A stretch of 20,243 nucleotides of DNA from IMG/VR virus record IMGVR_UViG_3300033143_002134, positions 1 through 20,243 of that record; one strand, given 5' to 3'. The first letter of the stretch is position 1; each line of letters opens with the position of its first letter. Positions 7,448 through 13,273 of the stretch are shown here, in pieces. The DNA comes from a virus. The notes beneath the pieces were generated by a model. The model worked only from the letters and a program-made list of their open reading frames with translations, had not been told where the DNA came from and ran no database searches. Position numbers and translations under genes: made by a program.

Positions 7448-8033
7448 AAAAGAAGTGTCTGCGATGTACAACAAAAACCCGAAAAAACTATATAGTTATA
7501 TAAGGAATTTTTACATGATAAGCCAACTACAAGAATTTAATTTAGGCGGGATCAGATATGAAAAAGCAGACAGCAAAGACGCTTTTGACGATATTTTATT
7601 TTACTTTGATATGGACGGCCATATATTTATTACTAGTGGCACTACTGAGGCAGGTTTATACTACACTAATAACCCTCTAAATAAAGAAGGTGCTGCAAGA
7701 CTAGGCAACGGCTTTCATAAAGGAATCTGGGGACGTGGATATCATAAAGGGAAATATGCTGCGTTAGTTCAAAGAGAAGGGGCGCAATGCGTAATTTCTA
7801 GAGACACCAATAAGAACCAAAAGAAAGATAAAGAAGAGAATTACAGATTTGTATCAATAGGCTTGAACTTTCACAGGGCATCATTGAGCAAGAAACTATT
7901 TAAGATAGGCAAGTACAGTGCAGGGTGTATAGTAGCCAACAGTAAAAAAGATTATGATAGAATTATGGTTAAAGCCTACGATTCAAGCAATGTAAAGTTT
8001 AATTTCATGTTATTAGATGGGGATAAAATATGA
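7440..8033 (+). CDS. YkuD-like (L,D-transpeptidase-fold) phage protein, possible peptidoglycan enzyme
   Basis: 197 residues. The C-terminal half has GLNFHRA with H145 and, 15 residues on, S160-A-G-C163 (KYSAGCIV). This matches the H...[S/T]xGC signature of L,D-transpeptidases, with C163 as likely nucleophile and Ala replacing the usual His before Gly. Upstream, TSGTTEAGLYY, NKEGAARL and YHKGKYAALVQ followed by ISRDTNKN recall a group of phage YkuD-like proteins that I remember from low-GC and Bacteroidetes phages. No signal peptide is seen, so access to the wall would need a holin or tail delivery. Likely role: endolysin or wall-modifying enzyme, by inference from the fold. It lies in an apparent early region, not a lysis cassette. 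Confidence 0.6.
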   Translation: MTKKEVSAMYNKNPKKLYSYIRNFYMISQLQEFNLGGIRYEKADSKDAFDDILFYFDMDGHIFITSGTTEAGLYYTNNPLNKEGAARLGNGFHKGIWGRGYHKGKYAALVQREGAQCVISRDTNKNQKKDKEENYRFVSIGLNFHRASLSKKLFKIGKYSAGCIVANSKKDYDRIMVKAYDSSNVKFNFMLLDGDKI

Positions 8034-8236
8034 ATTGTAAAGATTGTTTATTAAGAGATACGTTTACAGTTGATTGCAATAAGTGCAAAAAAGATAAATC
8101 TCTACACGCTCAAATAGTGAAATGGAACAGCGATTATCAAATATTAAACTCAAGAATTGAAGAGGCAGTATCAGAAGGTGCAGCGTCTAAAAAAGGGATA
8201 ATGTCGAAAGTAAGAGATGCTATAATTAAACAGTGA
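8030..8236 (+). CDS. 68-residue Cys-rich phage protein
   Basis: ATGA overlap with the YkuD-like gene. Opens MNCKDCLLRDTF then CNKCKKDK: two CxxC pairs, a probable small zinc-binding knuckle. The rest is helical and polar (IEEAVSEGAASKKG). Function unknown. Confidence 0.55.
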   Translation: MNCKDCLLRDTFTVDCNKCKKDKSLHAQIVKWNSDYQILNSRIEEAVSEGAASKKGIMSKVRDAIIKQ

Positions 8237-8262
8237 TTATATTAGCGAAAGCTTTAATATAA
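8237..8262 (+). other. GAAA-loop hairpin after the Cys-rich gene
   Basis: TTATATTAGC (8237-8246), loop GAAA, then GCTTTAATATAA (8251-8262): ten pairs with a two-base bulge and a GNRA tetraloop. There is no following T run, so it is more likely an RNA 3' end or processing structure than a standard terminator. Confidence 0.5.
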
Positions 8263-8269
8263 AATTTAA

Positions 8270-8357
8270 GAACGAGGCAATGAATGAGTAAAGTGGAGTT
8301 GTAGTTTTGTTGTGTAGTAGAAAGGTCAATTTGAAACAACAAAGATGTTAGTCGTTC
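8270..8357 (+). ncRNA. possible structured RNA of unknown class
   Basis: An 88-base noncoding segment closed by GAACGA (8270-8275) and TCGTTC (8352-8357), with an inner eight-pair helix TTTTGTTG (8305-8312) and CAACAAAG (8337-8344). It lies between the GAAA hairpin and the tRNA-like gene and holds no convincing frame. Class unknown. The helices could be chance in AT-rich DNA; covariation would decide. Confidence 0.3.
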
Positions 8358-8378
8358 ATCTTTAAAAATCGACACAGC

Positions 8379-8480
8379 GGCAAGGTAGCTCAATGGTAGA
8401 GGCTTCGCACTATAGAAGACACAAACATTGCGTGTTGTGATCAAGGCGGAGGGGTGCAGGTTCGAATCCTGCCCTTGCCC
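8379..8480 (+). tRNA. tRNA-like gene with a 37-base anticodon loop
   Basis: Acceptor stem GGCAAGG (8379-8385) pairs perfectly with CCTTGCC (8473-8479); unpaired base 73 is C and no CCA is encoded. D arm GCTC, AATGGTA, GAGG (three of four pairs). Anticodon stem TTCGC (8404-8408) pairs with GCGGA (8446-8450), one G-U. Variable loop GGGGT. T arm GCAGG, TTCGAAT, CCTGC is perfect. The loop spans 8409-8445, 30 bases too long, and contains its own helix (CACAA 8420-8424 with TTGTG 8435-8439). No U33 is found at the second loop position, so no anticodon is assigned. It may be an intron-bearing tRNA, a tRNA mimic or a decayed gene. Confidence 0.6.
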
Positions 8481-8503
8481 ATCTTAAAATAAGGAGTGAG
8501 ACA

Positions 8504-8860
8504 ATGAAAAAATTATTATTAAGTTTAGTTTTATTAGTAGGGTGTTATGATGCTGGTATAATTACTGGTATTGATTGGGGTGAAGATTACACAGAAGAGC
8601 AATTGATACGATATGAATTAAGTGTTGACGACTCTGTAGATTCTGTTATAGTAGAAGTAGTGATAGTAAAAAGGCAAGAGAGTACTTATTATTATTCAGT
8701 AGAAGAGAATAGTAAACTATATGAAATATACATTGATGTCAACCTTGCAAGCAAGCAAGAGATTACTATTACTATAGACGGGTTAACTAGATACAAGGGA
8801 ACACGCTTAAACCAATTAACAGACATATATGTAGATAATGTGACAGTAACAGAGCTATAA
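8504..8860 (+). CDS. small lipoprotein
   Basis: 118 residues. MKKLLLSLVLLVGC is a short type II signal with lipobox LVGC, so the mature protein would be lipidated at C14 and membrane-anchored. The mature part is acidic and beta-rich (SVIVEVVIVKRQES; QEITITIDGLTRYK), suggesting a small Ig-like or beta-sandwich domain. AAGGAGTGAGACA gives a strong start. Phage lipoproteins of this kind include superinfection-exclusion factors and Rz1-like spanins. It is too long and not Pro-rich enough for typical Rz1, so exclusion or a surface role is the better guess, unproven. Confidence 0.65.
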   Translation: MKKLLLSLVLLVGCYDAGIITGIDWGEDYTEEQLIRYELSVDDSVDSVIVEVVIVKRQESTYYYSVEENSKLYEIYIDVNLASKQEITITIDGLTRYKGTRLNQLTDIYVDNVTVTEL

Positions 8861-8876
8861 AAGGAGTAAAGAGAAG

Positions 8877-9203
8877 ATGAACAAAGTAAAACAAAGATAT
8901 TTTAACGTAGAAAAACAAGAGCGAGAATGTAGCAAATGTGGTGAAATCAAACCATTTACAGACTTTAGCCTTGACAAGCCTACAGGATTACCAAGAGCGA
9001 AATGCAAAAAATGTCAGGCTATAGATGCTCACGAGTACAATAAAACTTATAAGCTTAAATTTACAAAAGAAGAGTACAACGAAAAGAAGAGAAAAAGATA
9101 CACTGAAAAGCAATTAAAAGCGTGTCAATCAGACGAAATTAAGGTAGATAAAGAAGCAGCAGAAAAGTATATGCAAAGTAAAAAAAGAGTAGGTTTAATA
9201 TAA
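8877..9203 (+). CDS. zinc-ribbon protein, HNH-associated type
   Basis: 108 residues. ECSKCGEIKPFTDFS followed by CKKCQ makes a four-Cys zinc ribbon of the type placed ahead of HNH domains in phage endonucleases. After it comes a very basic helical region (YNEKKRKRY) but no His-Asn-His active site, so either only the zinc module is kept or this is a stand-alone DNA-binding protein. Strong start AAAAGGAGTAAAGAGAAG. It abuts the next gene (TAATG). Confidence 0.6.
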   Translation: MNKVKQRYFNVEKQERECSKCGEIKPFTDFSLDKPTGLPRAKCKKCQAIDAHEYNKTYKLKFTKEEYNEKKRKRYTEKQLKACQSDEIKVDKEAAEKYMQSKKRVGLI

Positions 9204-9385
9204 TGGTCAAGATAAGCGATTATTACGTAGAAACAGATTGTACAGTATGTGGGATTAAAATAATAGTAGAAAGCGAGAACGCAAATAAAAACAATGTTGA
9301 CATATGTGATAAGTGTTTTAAGATTAAGTATGGAGTGTCAGACGAGGAGCTACTAAATGCGATCAAAACAATTAGAGAATTATGA
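9203..9385 (+). CDS. 60-residue zinc-ribbon microprotein
   Basis: CTVCG near residue 14 and CDKCF near residue 35 form a CxxC...CxxC ribbon, likely binding one zinc. The remainder is helical. It starts in the TAATG overlap. Function unknown; small DNA-, RNA- or protein-binding roles are usual for such ribbons. Confidence 0.55.
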   Translation: MVKISDYYVETDCTVCGIKIIVESENANKNNVDICDKCFKIKYGVSDEELLNAIKTIREL

Positions 9386-9545
9386 CCACATAGACAACTA
9401 TTATAAAGAAATCCCTTACGATTTCTGGATAGCAGAATACTTGTCTTGTAAACATAATCTTAAATGGTTCGGTAGAACTCCTAGACCATTAAAAGACTGG
9501 TTTGAACAGCATCATGAAAATATAGCGGACAGGTGGCATATTTAA
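9357..9545 (+). CDS. 62-residue Trp-rich phage protein
   Basis: Overlaps the previous gene by 29 bases, with GAGGAG (9344-9349) well spaced from the ATG. Four Trp and several His and Tyr (YDFWIAEYLSCKHNLKWFG; DWFEQHH). No family recognised. Its stop overlaps the next ATG. Confidence 0.55.
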   Translation: MRSKQLENYDHIDNYYKEIPYDFWIAEYLSCKHNLKWFGRTPRPLKDWFEQHHENIADRWHI

Positions 9546-9748
9546 TGAATAACTTATATATAGAGATCCATAGAGAATACCCAGAAGAGAAAAGAGTTGA
9601 CTACATAATAGGCGATCTAGTAGTTGAGTTCTATCCAGATAAGATAGTTTGTTTTGACTGTGAAACAACTTATGAAGAACTAGAAGCTATTACAATGGTA
9701 AAGGAAACATATTATGACAAGTGGTTAAAAGACTTAGATAAAGAATAA
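9545..9748 (+). CDS. 67-residue acidic phage protein
   Basis: The ATG at 9545 overlaps the upstream stop (TAATG) and has AGGTGG at 9531-9536 eight bases ahead; the in-frame GTG at 9533 lies inside that ribosome site and is rejected. Strand-rich (YIIGDLVVEFYPDKIVCF) then helical. Function unknown. Its TAA is part of the AATAATACTTGACAA promoter element. Confidence 0.55.
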   Translation: MNNLYIEIHREYPEEKRVDYIIGDLVVEFYPDKIVCFDCETTYEELEAITMVKETYYDKWLKDLDKE

Positions 9749-9751
9749 TAC

Positions 9752-9780
9752 TTGACAATATATATAATATAAAATAAAGT
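9752..9780 (+). promoter_or_regulatory. sigma70-like promoter P3
   Basis: TTGACA (9752-9757), 17-base spacer, TAAAGT (9775-9780), followed 12 bases on by the ATG at 9793. About 22 of 25 bases after the -35 match the promoter at 5824. Because the start site would fall close to the AAGGAG, the leader is very short. Confidence 0.6.
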
Positions 9781-9792
9781 AAGGAGTGTAAG

Positions 9793-9951
9793 ATGAATAA
9801 CGAAGAATTGGAGAAAAAACAAAAGACTTATTTCGAATATGCTAAATCTTTAGCAGAAACAGAAAAGAAGATAATGCTATTGTTAGACGACCAAAGGCGG
9901 ATTAAAGAGTGCATGGCTATTTTAGCAAGGGACATATGTGATGAAGAATAA
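9793..9951 (+). CDS. 52-residue charged helical microprotein
   Basis: First gene after promoter P3, with AAGGAGTGTAAG before the ATG. Entirely helical in character (EELEKKQKTYFEYAKSL; LDDQRRIKECMAIL), a probable coiled coil. Function unknown. Confidence 0.5.
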   Translation: MNNEELEKKQKTYFEYAKSLAETEKKIMLLLDDQRRIKECMAILARDICDEE

Positions 9952-9952
9952 C

Positions 9953-10126
9953 ATGAACGATATAGAAAAGAGCCTATTATATGACTTTTGTATAGAGCGG
10001 ATAGATAAAACAGAGTGTGAAGGGTGTCAATATTTAGCATTTTATGAAGGGAATAGGCATTGTAGTTTATTTCTGGTTTATATGACAGAAAGATGTGACG
10101 AATGTATTGGAATATTTGGACTATAA
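9953..10126 (+). CDS. 57-residue Cys-rich phage protein
   Basis: Six Cys, including CEGCQ and CDECIG, and one CS following a His, suggesting zinc binding. Several possible starts exist (GTG 9938, ATG 9941, ATG 9953); 9953 is taken because it avoids overlap and has GAAG six bases ahead, but 9941 is equally possible. Function unknown. Confidence 0.5.
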   Translation: MNDIEKSLLYDFCIERIDKTECEGCQYLAFYEGNRHCSLFLVYMTERCDECIGIFGL

Positions 10127-10139
10127 AGAGGTAAAGAGA

Positions 10140-10292
10140 ATGAGATGGACAGTACATAAATATGATAAAGATATAAACATAGGGTTCTGCTTAACCTACC
10201 ACGCCCACTTGTGGAGTAAAAGCGTTAAACATTTTCATATATTCGTTGATGTTGGCAGATGGTGTATAGAAATAACTATGGGTAACGAATAA
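10140..10292 (+). CDS. 50-residue phage protein
   Basis: The ATG follows AAAGAGGTAAAGAGA, the recurring ribosome site of this region; the longer in-frame GTG at 10095 lacks one. The product is rich in His and Trp (YHAHLWSKSVKHFHIFVDVG) with strand-like spacing. It overlaps the next start (TAATG). Unknown function. Confidence 0.5.
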   Translation: MRWTVHKYDKDINIGFCLTYHAHLWSKSVKHFHIFVDVGRWCIEITMGNE

Positions 10293-10468
10293 TGCTATGC
10301 TATAGAGACAGAACCTTCTGCAATGACGTTACTTGTAAAAAGTTCAACACTTGTAAAACTGCTCTTACTACAGAGATAAGCAATGGAGCTATAAGAATAG
10401 GACTACCAATAGCTCAATATACAGACAGATTAGAATGTTATAAAGAGGTGCAAAATGAAAGCTTATAA
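10292..10468 (+). CDS. 58-residue Cys-rich phage protein (CYRD...FC type)
   Basis: Starts MLCYRDRTFCNDVTCKKF, then CKTALT and later GLPIAQY and LECYKE: six Cys. I recall a widespread group of small phage proteins opening CYRDxTFC with a PIA.F and C-F/Y-E near the end; the match is from memory. Likely zinc binding; function not established. It overlaps the next gene by 14 bases. Confidence 0.55.
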   Translation: MLCYRDRTFCNDVTCKKFNTCKTALTTEISNGAIRIGLPIAQYTDRLECYKEVQNESL

Positions 10469-10619
10469 ATGTGATTGTTGCGGGGAACTAAAAGAGGGTG
10501 AATCTAAATACAGCCTATGCGCACAAGATGAAATTGACACGATGTACGATATATGTGAAGATTGCTTTAAACCAATAGAGTTCACCATAAAGATGATGCA
10601 AATGGAAAGGAAATCATAA
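10455..10619 (+). CDS. 54-residue zinc-ribbon microprotein before terS
   Basis: CDCCGE near residue 6, C23 and CEDCF near residue 37 give a ribbon-like arrangement. AAAGAGGTG lies before the ATG. Its TAA overlaps the ATG of the terminase small subunit, so it may be translationally coupled to packaging genes. Function unknown. Confidence 0.55.
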   Translation: MKAYKCDCCGELKEGESKYSLCAQDEIDTMYDICEDCFKPIEFTIKMMQMERKS

Positions 10620-11005
10620 TGACTAAGACACTAACAGACAAAGAAGAAGCCTTTTGCCAAGCTTATGTCAATGACCCAGAGACTAGATGGAACAAGACTC
10701 AGTCAGCAGTTAAGGCAGGATATAGCGAACATTCAGCAAGACAGATCGCTCATGATACATTGTCAAAACAGTACGTAAAAGACAGAGTCAACCAATTATG
10801 TGTAGAGTCAAGAGATACCAACGGCCAACTAATAAATCAAGTTATAGACGAATACAGGAAGCTTGCCTTTAAAGAAGAGGACGACCAAATCAAGGTAGCA
10901 GGCTTAAAAGGTCTTGCTCAATATTTAGGCATGGACAAACAAGTAATAGAACATACTGGAGACATGGCAGTAACTATAAACGTAACAGGAGTTAAGAGTG
11001 ATTGA
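10619..11005 (+). CDS. terS: terminase small subunit
   Basis: 128 residues. LTDKEEAFCQAYV followed by NKTQSAVKAGYSEHSARQ is the N-terminal helix-turn-helix of the Terminase_2 family (SPP1 gp1 type), which recognises the packaging site and stimulates TerL. The central helices oligomerise; a short beta tail (MAVTINVTGV) closes it. It comes one 60-residue gene before terL, the usual order. No pac site can be identified by eye. Confidence 0.9.
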   Translation: MTKTLTDKEEAFCQAYVNDPETRWNKTQSAVKAGYSEHSARQIAHDTLSKQYVKDRVNQLCVESRDTNGQLINQVIDEYRKLAFKEEDDQIKVAGLKGLAQYLGMDKQVIEHTGDMAVTINVTGVKSD

Positions 11006-11180
11006 TAATAAGATATATAAGCCAGTATATAAGCTAATGAAATCATTCGGCTTTCACAGAAGAAAAGCAAAACCATTAGTCAGACGTATAGTAAGAGTAC
11101 AAAAGGATTTAGCAACATATGAGAACAAGGGCAGTGTGGCAGACCTCGTTAATGCTTTAGAAAATAAATGCTTAATATAG
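10998..11180 (+). CDS. 60-residue basic protein between terS and terL
   Basis: GTG start overlapping terS by eight bases and overlapping terL by 13. Strongly basic (GFHRRKAKPLVRRIVRVQK), likely nucleic-acid binding. The overlaps on both sides argue that it is translated. It could help terminase, or be a spacer frame; no family recognised. Confidence 0.5.
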   Translation: MIDNKIYKPVYKLMKSFGFHRRKAKPLVRRIVRVQKDLATYENKGSVADLVNALENKCLI

Positions 11181-12352
11181 ACCTAAAGATACCAGATAAA
11201 CTGCTACCTCTTTACAACGCTAAAGACAGGTTTATTGATATATACGGCGGTAGGGGATCGGCTAAGAGTTGGACAGTAGCGGACTTCTTATTGATTAAGG
11301 GAGTTAAAAACAGAAAACGCATACTCAACACTAGAGAGATACAGAAATCAATTAAAGATTCAGTACATAAGTTATTTTGTGACAGAATAAGGGCTTTAGG
11401 TTTAGAGTCTTTCTTTGATATTACAGACAGGGCTATAAAAGGTCAGAACGGGACTGAGTTATTGTTTCATGGACTAAAGCACAACCCTGATATTATTAAG
11501 TCAATGGAAGGTATAGATTACGCATGGTGTGAAGAAGCTCAGTCATTGAGTAGAAAGTCATTAGAGATATTAACACCAACCATCAGAAAGCCAAACAGCC
11601 AGATAATATTTACATACAACCCTACTAACGACTATGACCCAGTACATAAAGACTACACCCTAGCAGATAGGGACGACTGTTTGAAGATAAATATAAACTA
11701 CTCAGACAATCCATTCTTTCCAGAAGTACTTAAAAAAGAACTAGAATATGACAAAAAGACAGACCACGACAAGTATCTGCATAAGTGGGAAGGTAAGTGC
11801 ATTCTACACTCAGAAGCACAAGTCTTTTATGATAAGTGGGAAGTTAAAGAGTTCGATACACCTAAAGATGTAGAACTTAACTACGGTGCTGACTGGGGGT
11901 TCGCTAAAGATCCAACTTGTTTAATACGTAGTTTTGTTATTGACAACGAGCTATTTATAGATTTTGATTGTTATGGAATAGGTGTTGACCTAGACGATAC
12001 ACCAGCCTTATTTAGAATAGTACCGGATTCAGACAAGAATCTAATAATAGCAGATAGTGCAAGACCTGAGACAATAAGCCATATGAATAATCAAGGCTTT
12101 AATATCAGGGGTGCAAAGAAGGGTGCTGGTTCTATTATAGACGGAATACAAAAGATCAGGGGCTTTTATAGAATATATATACACCCTAGATGTAAAGCAA
12201 CAATAGACGAATTTAGACATTACTCATGGAAGGAAAACGCAACAACAGGCGAATTGATGAACGTGCCAGAAGATAAGAGCAACCATATTTGTGACGCCCT
12301 ACGTTATAGTTTGGAAGGGCTACAAGAGTACGCAATAATAGAGAGGTGGTAA
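11168..12352 (+). CDS. terL: terminase large subunit (PBSX/Terminase_3 type)
   Basis: 394 residues, near the usual 400-430. ATPase domain: Walker A GGRGSAKS (27-34), Walker B IDYAWCEEA (116-124), coupling motif IIFTYNPT (146-153). Nuclease domain: acidic residues in GADWGFAKDP (D242), IIADSARPE (D296) and HICDALRYS (D377). The enzyme pumps DNA into the prohead and cuts it. All key residues are present, so it should be active. It shares 13 bases with the preceding small gene, and its stop overlaps the methyltransferase ATG. Confidence 0.95.
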   Translation: MLNIDLKIPDKLLPLYNAKDRFIDIYGGRGSAKSWTVADFLLIKGVKNRKRILNTREIQKSIKDSVHKLFCDRIRALGLESFFDITDRAIKGQNGTELLFHGLKHNPDIIKSMEGIDYAWCEEAQSLSRKSLEILTPTIRKPNSQIIFTYNPTNDYDPVHKDYTLADRDDCLKININYSDNPFFPEVLKKELEYDKKTDHDKYLHKWEGKCILHSEAQVFYDKWEVKEFDTPKDVELNYGADWGFAKDPTCLIRSFVIDNELFIDFDCYGIGVDLDDTPALFRIVPDSDKNLIIADSARPETISHMNNQGFNIRGAKKGAGSIIDGIQKIRGFYRIYIHPRCKATIDEFRHYSWKENATTGELMNVPEDKSNHICDALRYSLEGLQEYAIIERW

Positions 12353-13266
12353 TGATCGAGTTGTATCATGGCGATTGTTTAGAAATAATGGACGAACTTA
12401 TAAAAGACGGTGTCAAAGTCGACGCTATTATTACAGATCCACCATATAATATTAAAAAAGCCGAGTGGGATAAGTGGCAAGATAAAATTAAATATGCTGA
12501 ATGGCTAGTAAATTGTTTTTCAAAAGCAAGGCAATTATTAAAGGATAACGGATCTTTCTATTTTTTCCATAATGATTTTATGCAGATTGTCAATATTCAA
12601 AACTTAATAACGGAAAAGACAGATTATGTATTTAAACAATTTATAGTATGGAATAAAAGGTATGAGGCAAGTACAAGAAAATATTATTTTGACAATGTTA
12701 TTAAATCAAATATTGACAGAAACTACAGATTAATGGCTGAATATATATTATATTACACTTTACAAGACGAAACAGGGTTTTCTAGTGTAATGCAATACTT
12801 CAAGGGAGAACGAGAAAAACTCGGATGGACATATGATAAGTGTGACAAATATTTAGGTATAAAGGCTAGCTCGTGTTATTGGGACAAGCCCACAACACAC
12901 GAGTACAGGATCCCAGAAGAAAAGCATTATAAAAAATTGCAGGGAACAGGGCACTATAAAAGAGCATATGAAAGTGTTAAAAAGGAATACGAAAGTTTGA
13001 GATATACATTTAATAATCAAAAAACACATCACTCAATATGGAATTATGAAATAGCCAAAAAACAAGGGCATATAACACCAAAACCAATTGATTTAATGGA
13101 AAACATAATTAAACATTCTACTAACGAAAATGATTTAATTCTTGATTGTTTCATGGGATCAGGCACAACAGGCGTATCTTGCAAGAACTTAAACAGAAGT
13201 TTTATAGGTATCGAAAAAGAAGAGAAATATTTTAAAATAGCACAAGACAGAATAGGCAAACAGTGA
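12352..13266 (+). CDS. DNA adenine methyltransferase (DPPY, beta-class order)
   Basis: 304 residues. DPPY at 29-32 (catalytic motif IV) near the N-terminus and the AdoMet-binding DCFMGSGTTG at 265-274 near the C-terminus, with IGIEKEEKYF after it: beta-class order for amino-methyltransferases, probably N6-adenine; N4-cytosine is possible. The region between is a long target-recognition segment. The ATG at 12352 overlaps the terL stop and follows GAGAGGTGG. No partner endonuclease is nearby, so it is an orphan, likely protecting phage DNA from host restriction. It sits as an insert between terL and portal. Confidence 0.88.
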   Translation: MIELYHGDCLEIMDELIKDGVKVDAIITDPPYNIKKAEWDKWQDKIKYAEWLVNCFSKARQLLKDNGSFYFFHNDFMQIVNIQNLITEKTDYVFKQFIVWNKRYEASTRKYYFDNVIKSNIDRNYRLMAEYILYYTLQDETGFSSVMQYFKGEREKLGWTYDKCDKYLGIKASSCYWDKPTTHEYRIPEEKHYKKLQGTGHYKRAYESVKKEYESLRYTFNNQKTHHSIWNYEIAKKQGHITPKPIDLMENIIKHSTNENDLILDCFMGSGTTGVSCKNLNRSFIGIEKEEKYFKIAQDRIGKQ

Positions 13267-13273
13267 GGACAAA

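Noticed and set aside
8270-8357. A second tRNA
   Set aside because: The closing helix is only six pairs and no T arm with a TTCGAAT-like loop is present near the 3' side.
8379-8480. Naming an anticodon (for example TCA, TAA or TAT) by removing 30 bases from the loop
   Set aside because: Several cut positions give different anticodons and none leaves U at position 33, so any amino-acid assignment would be a guess.
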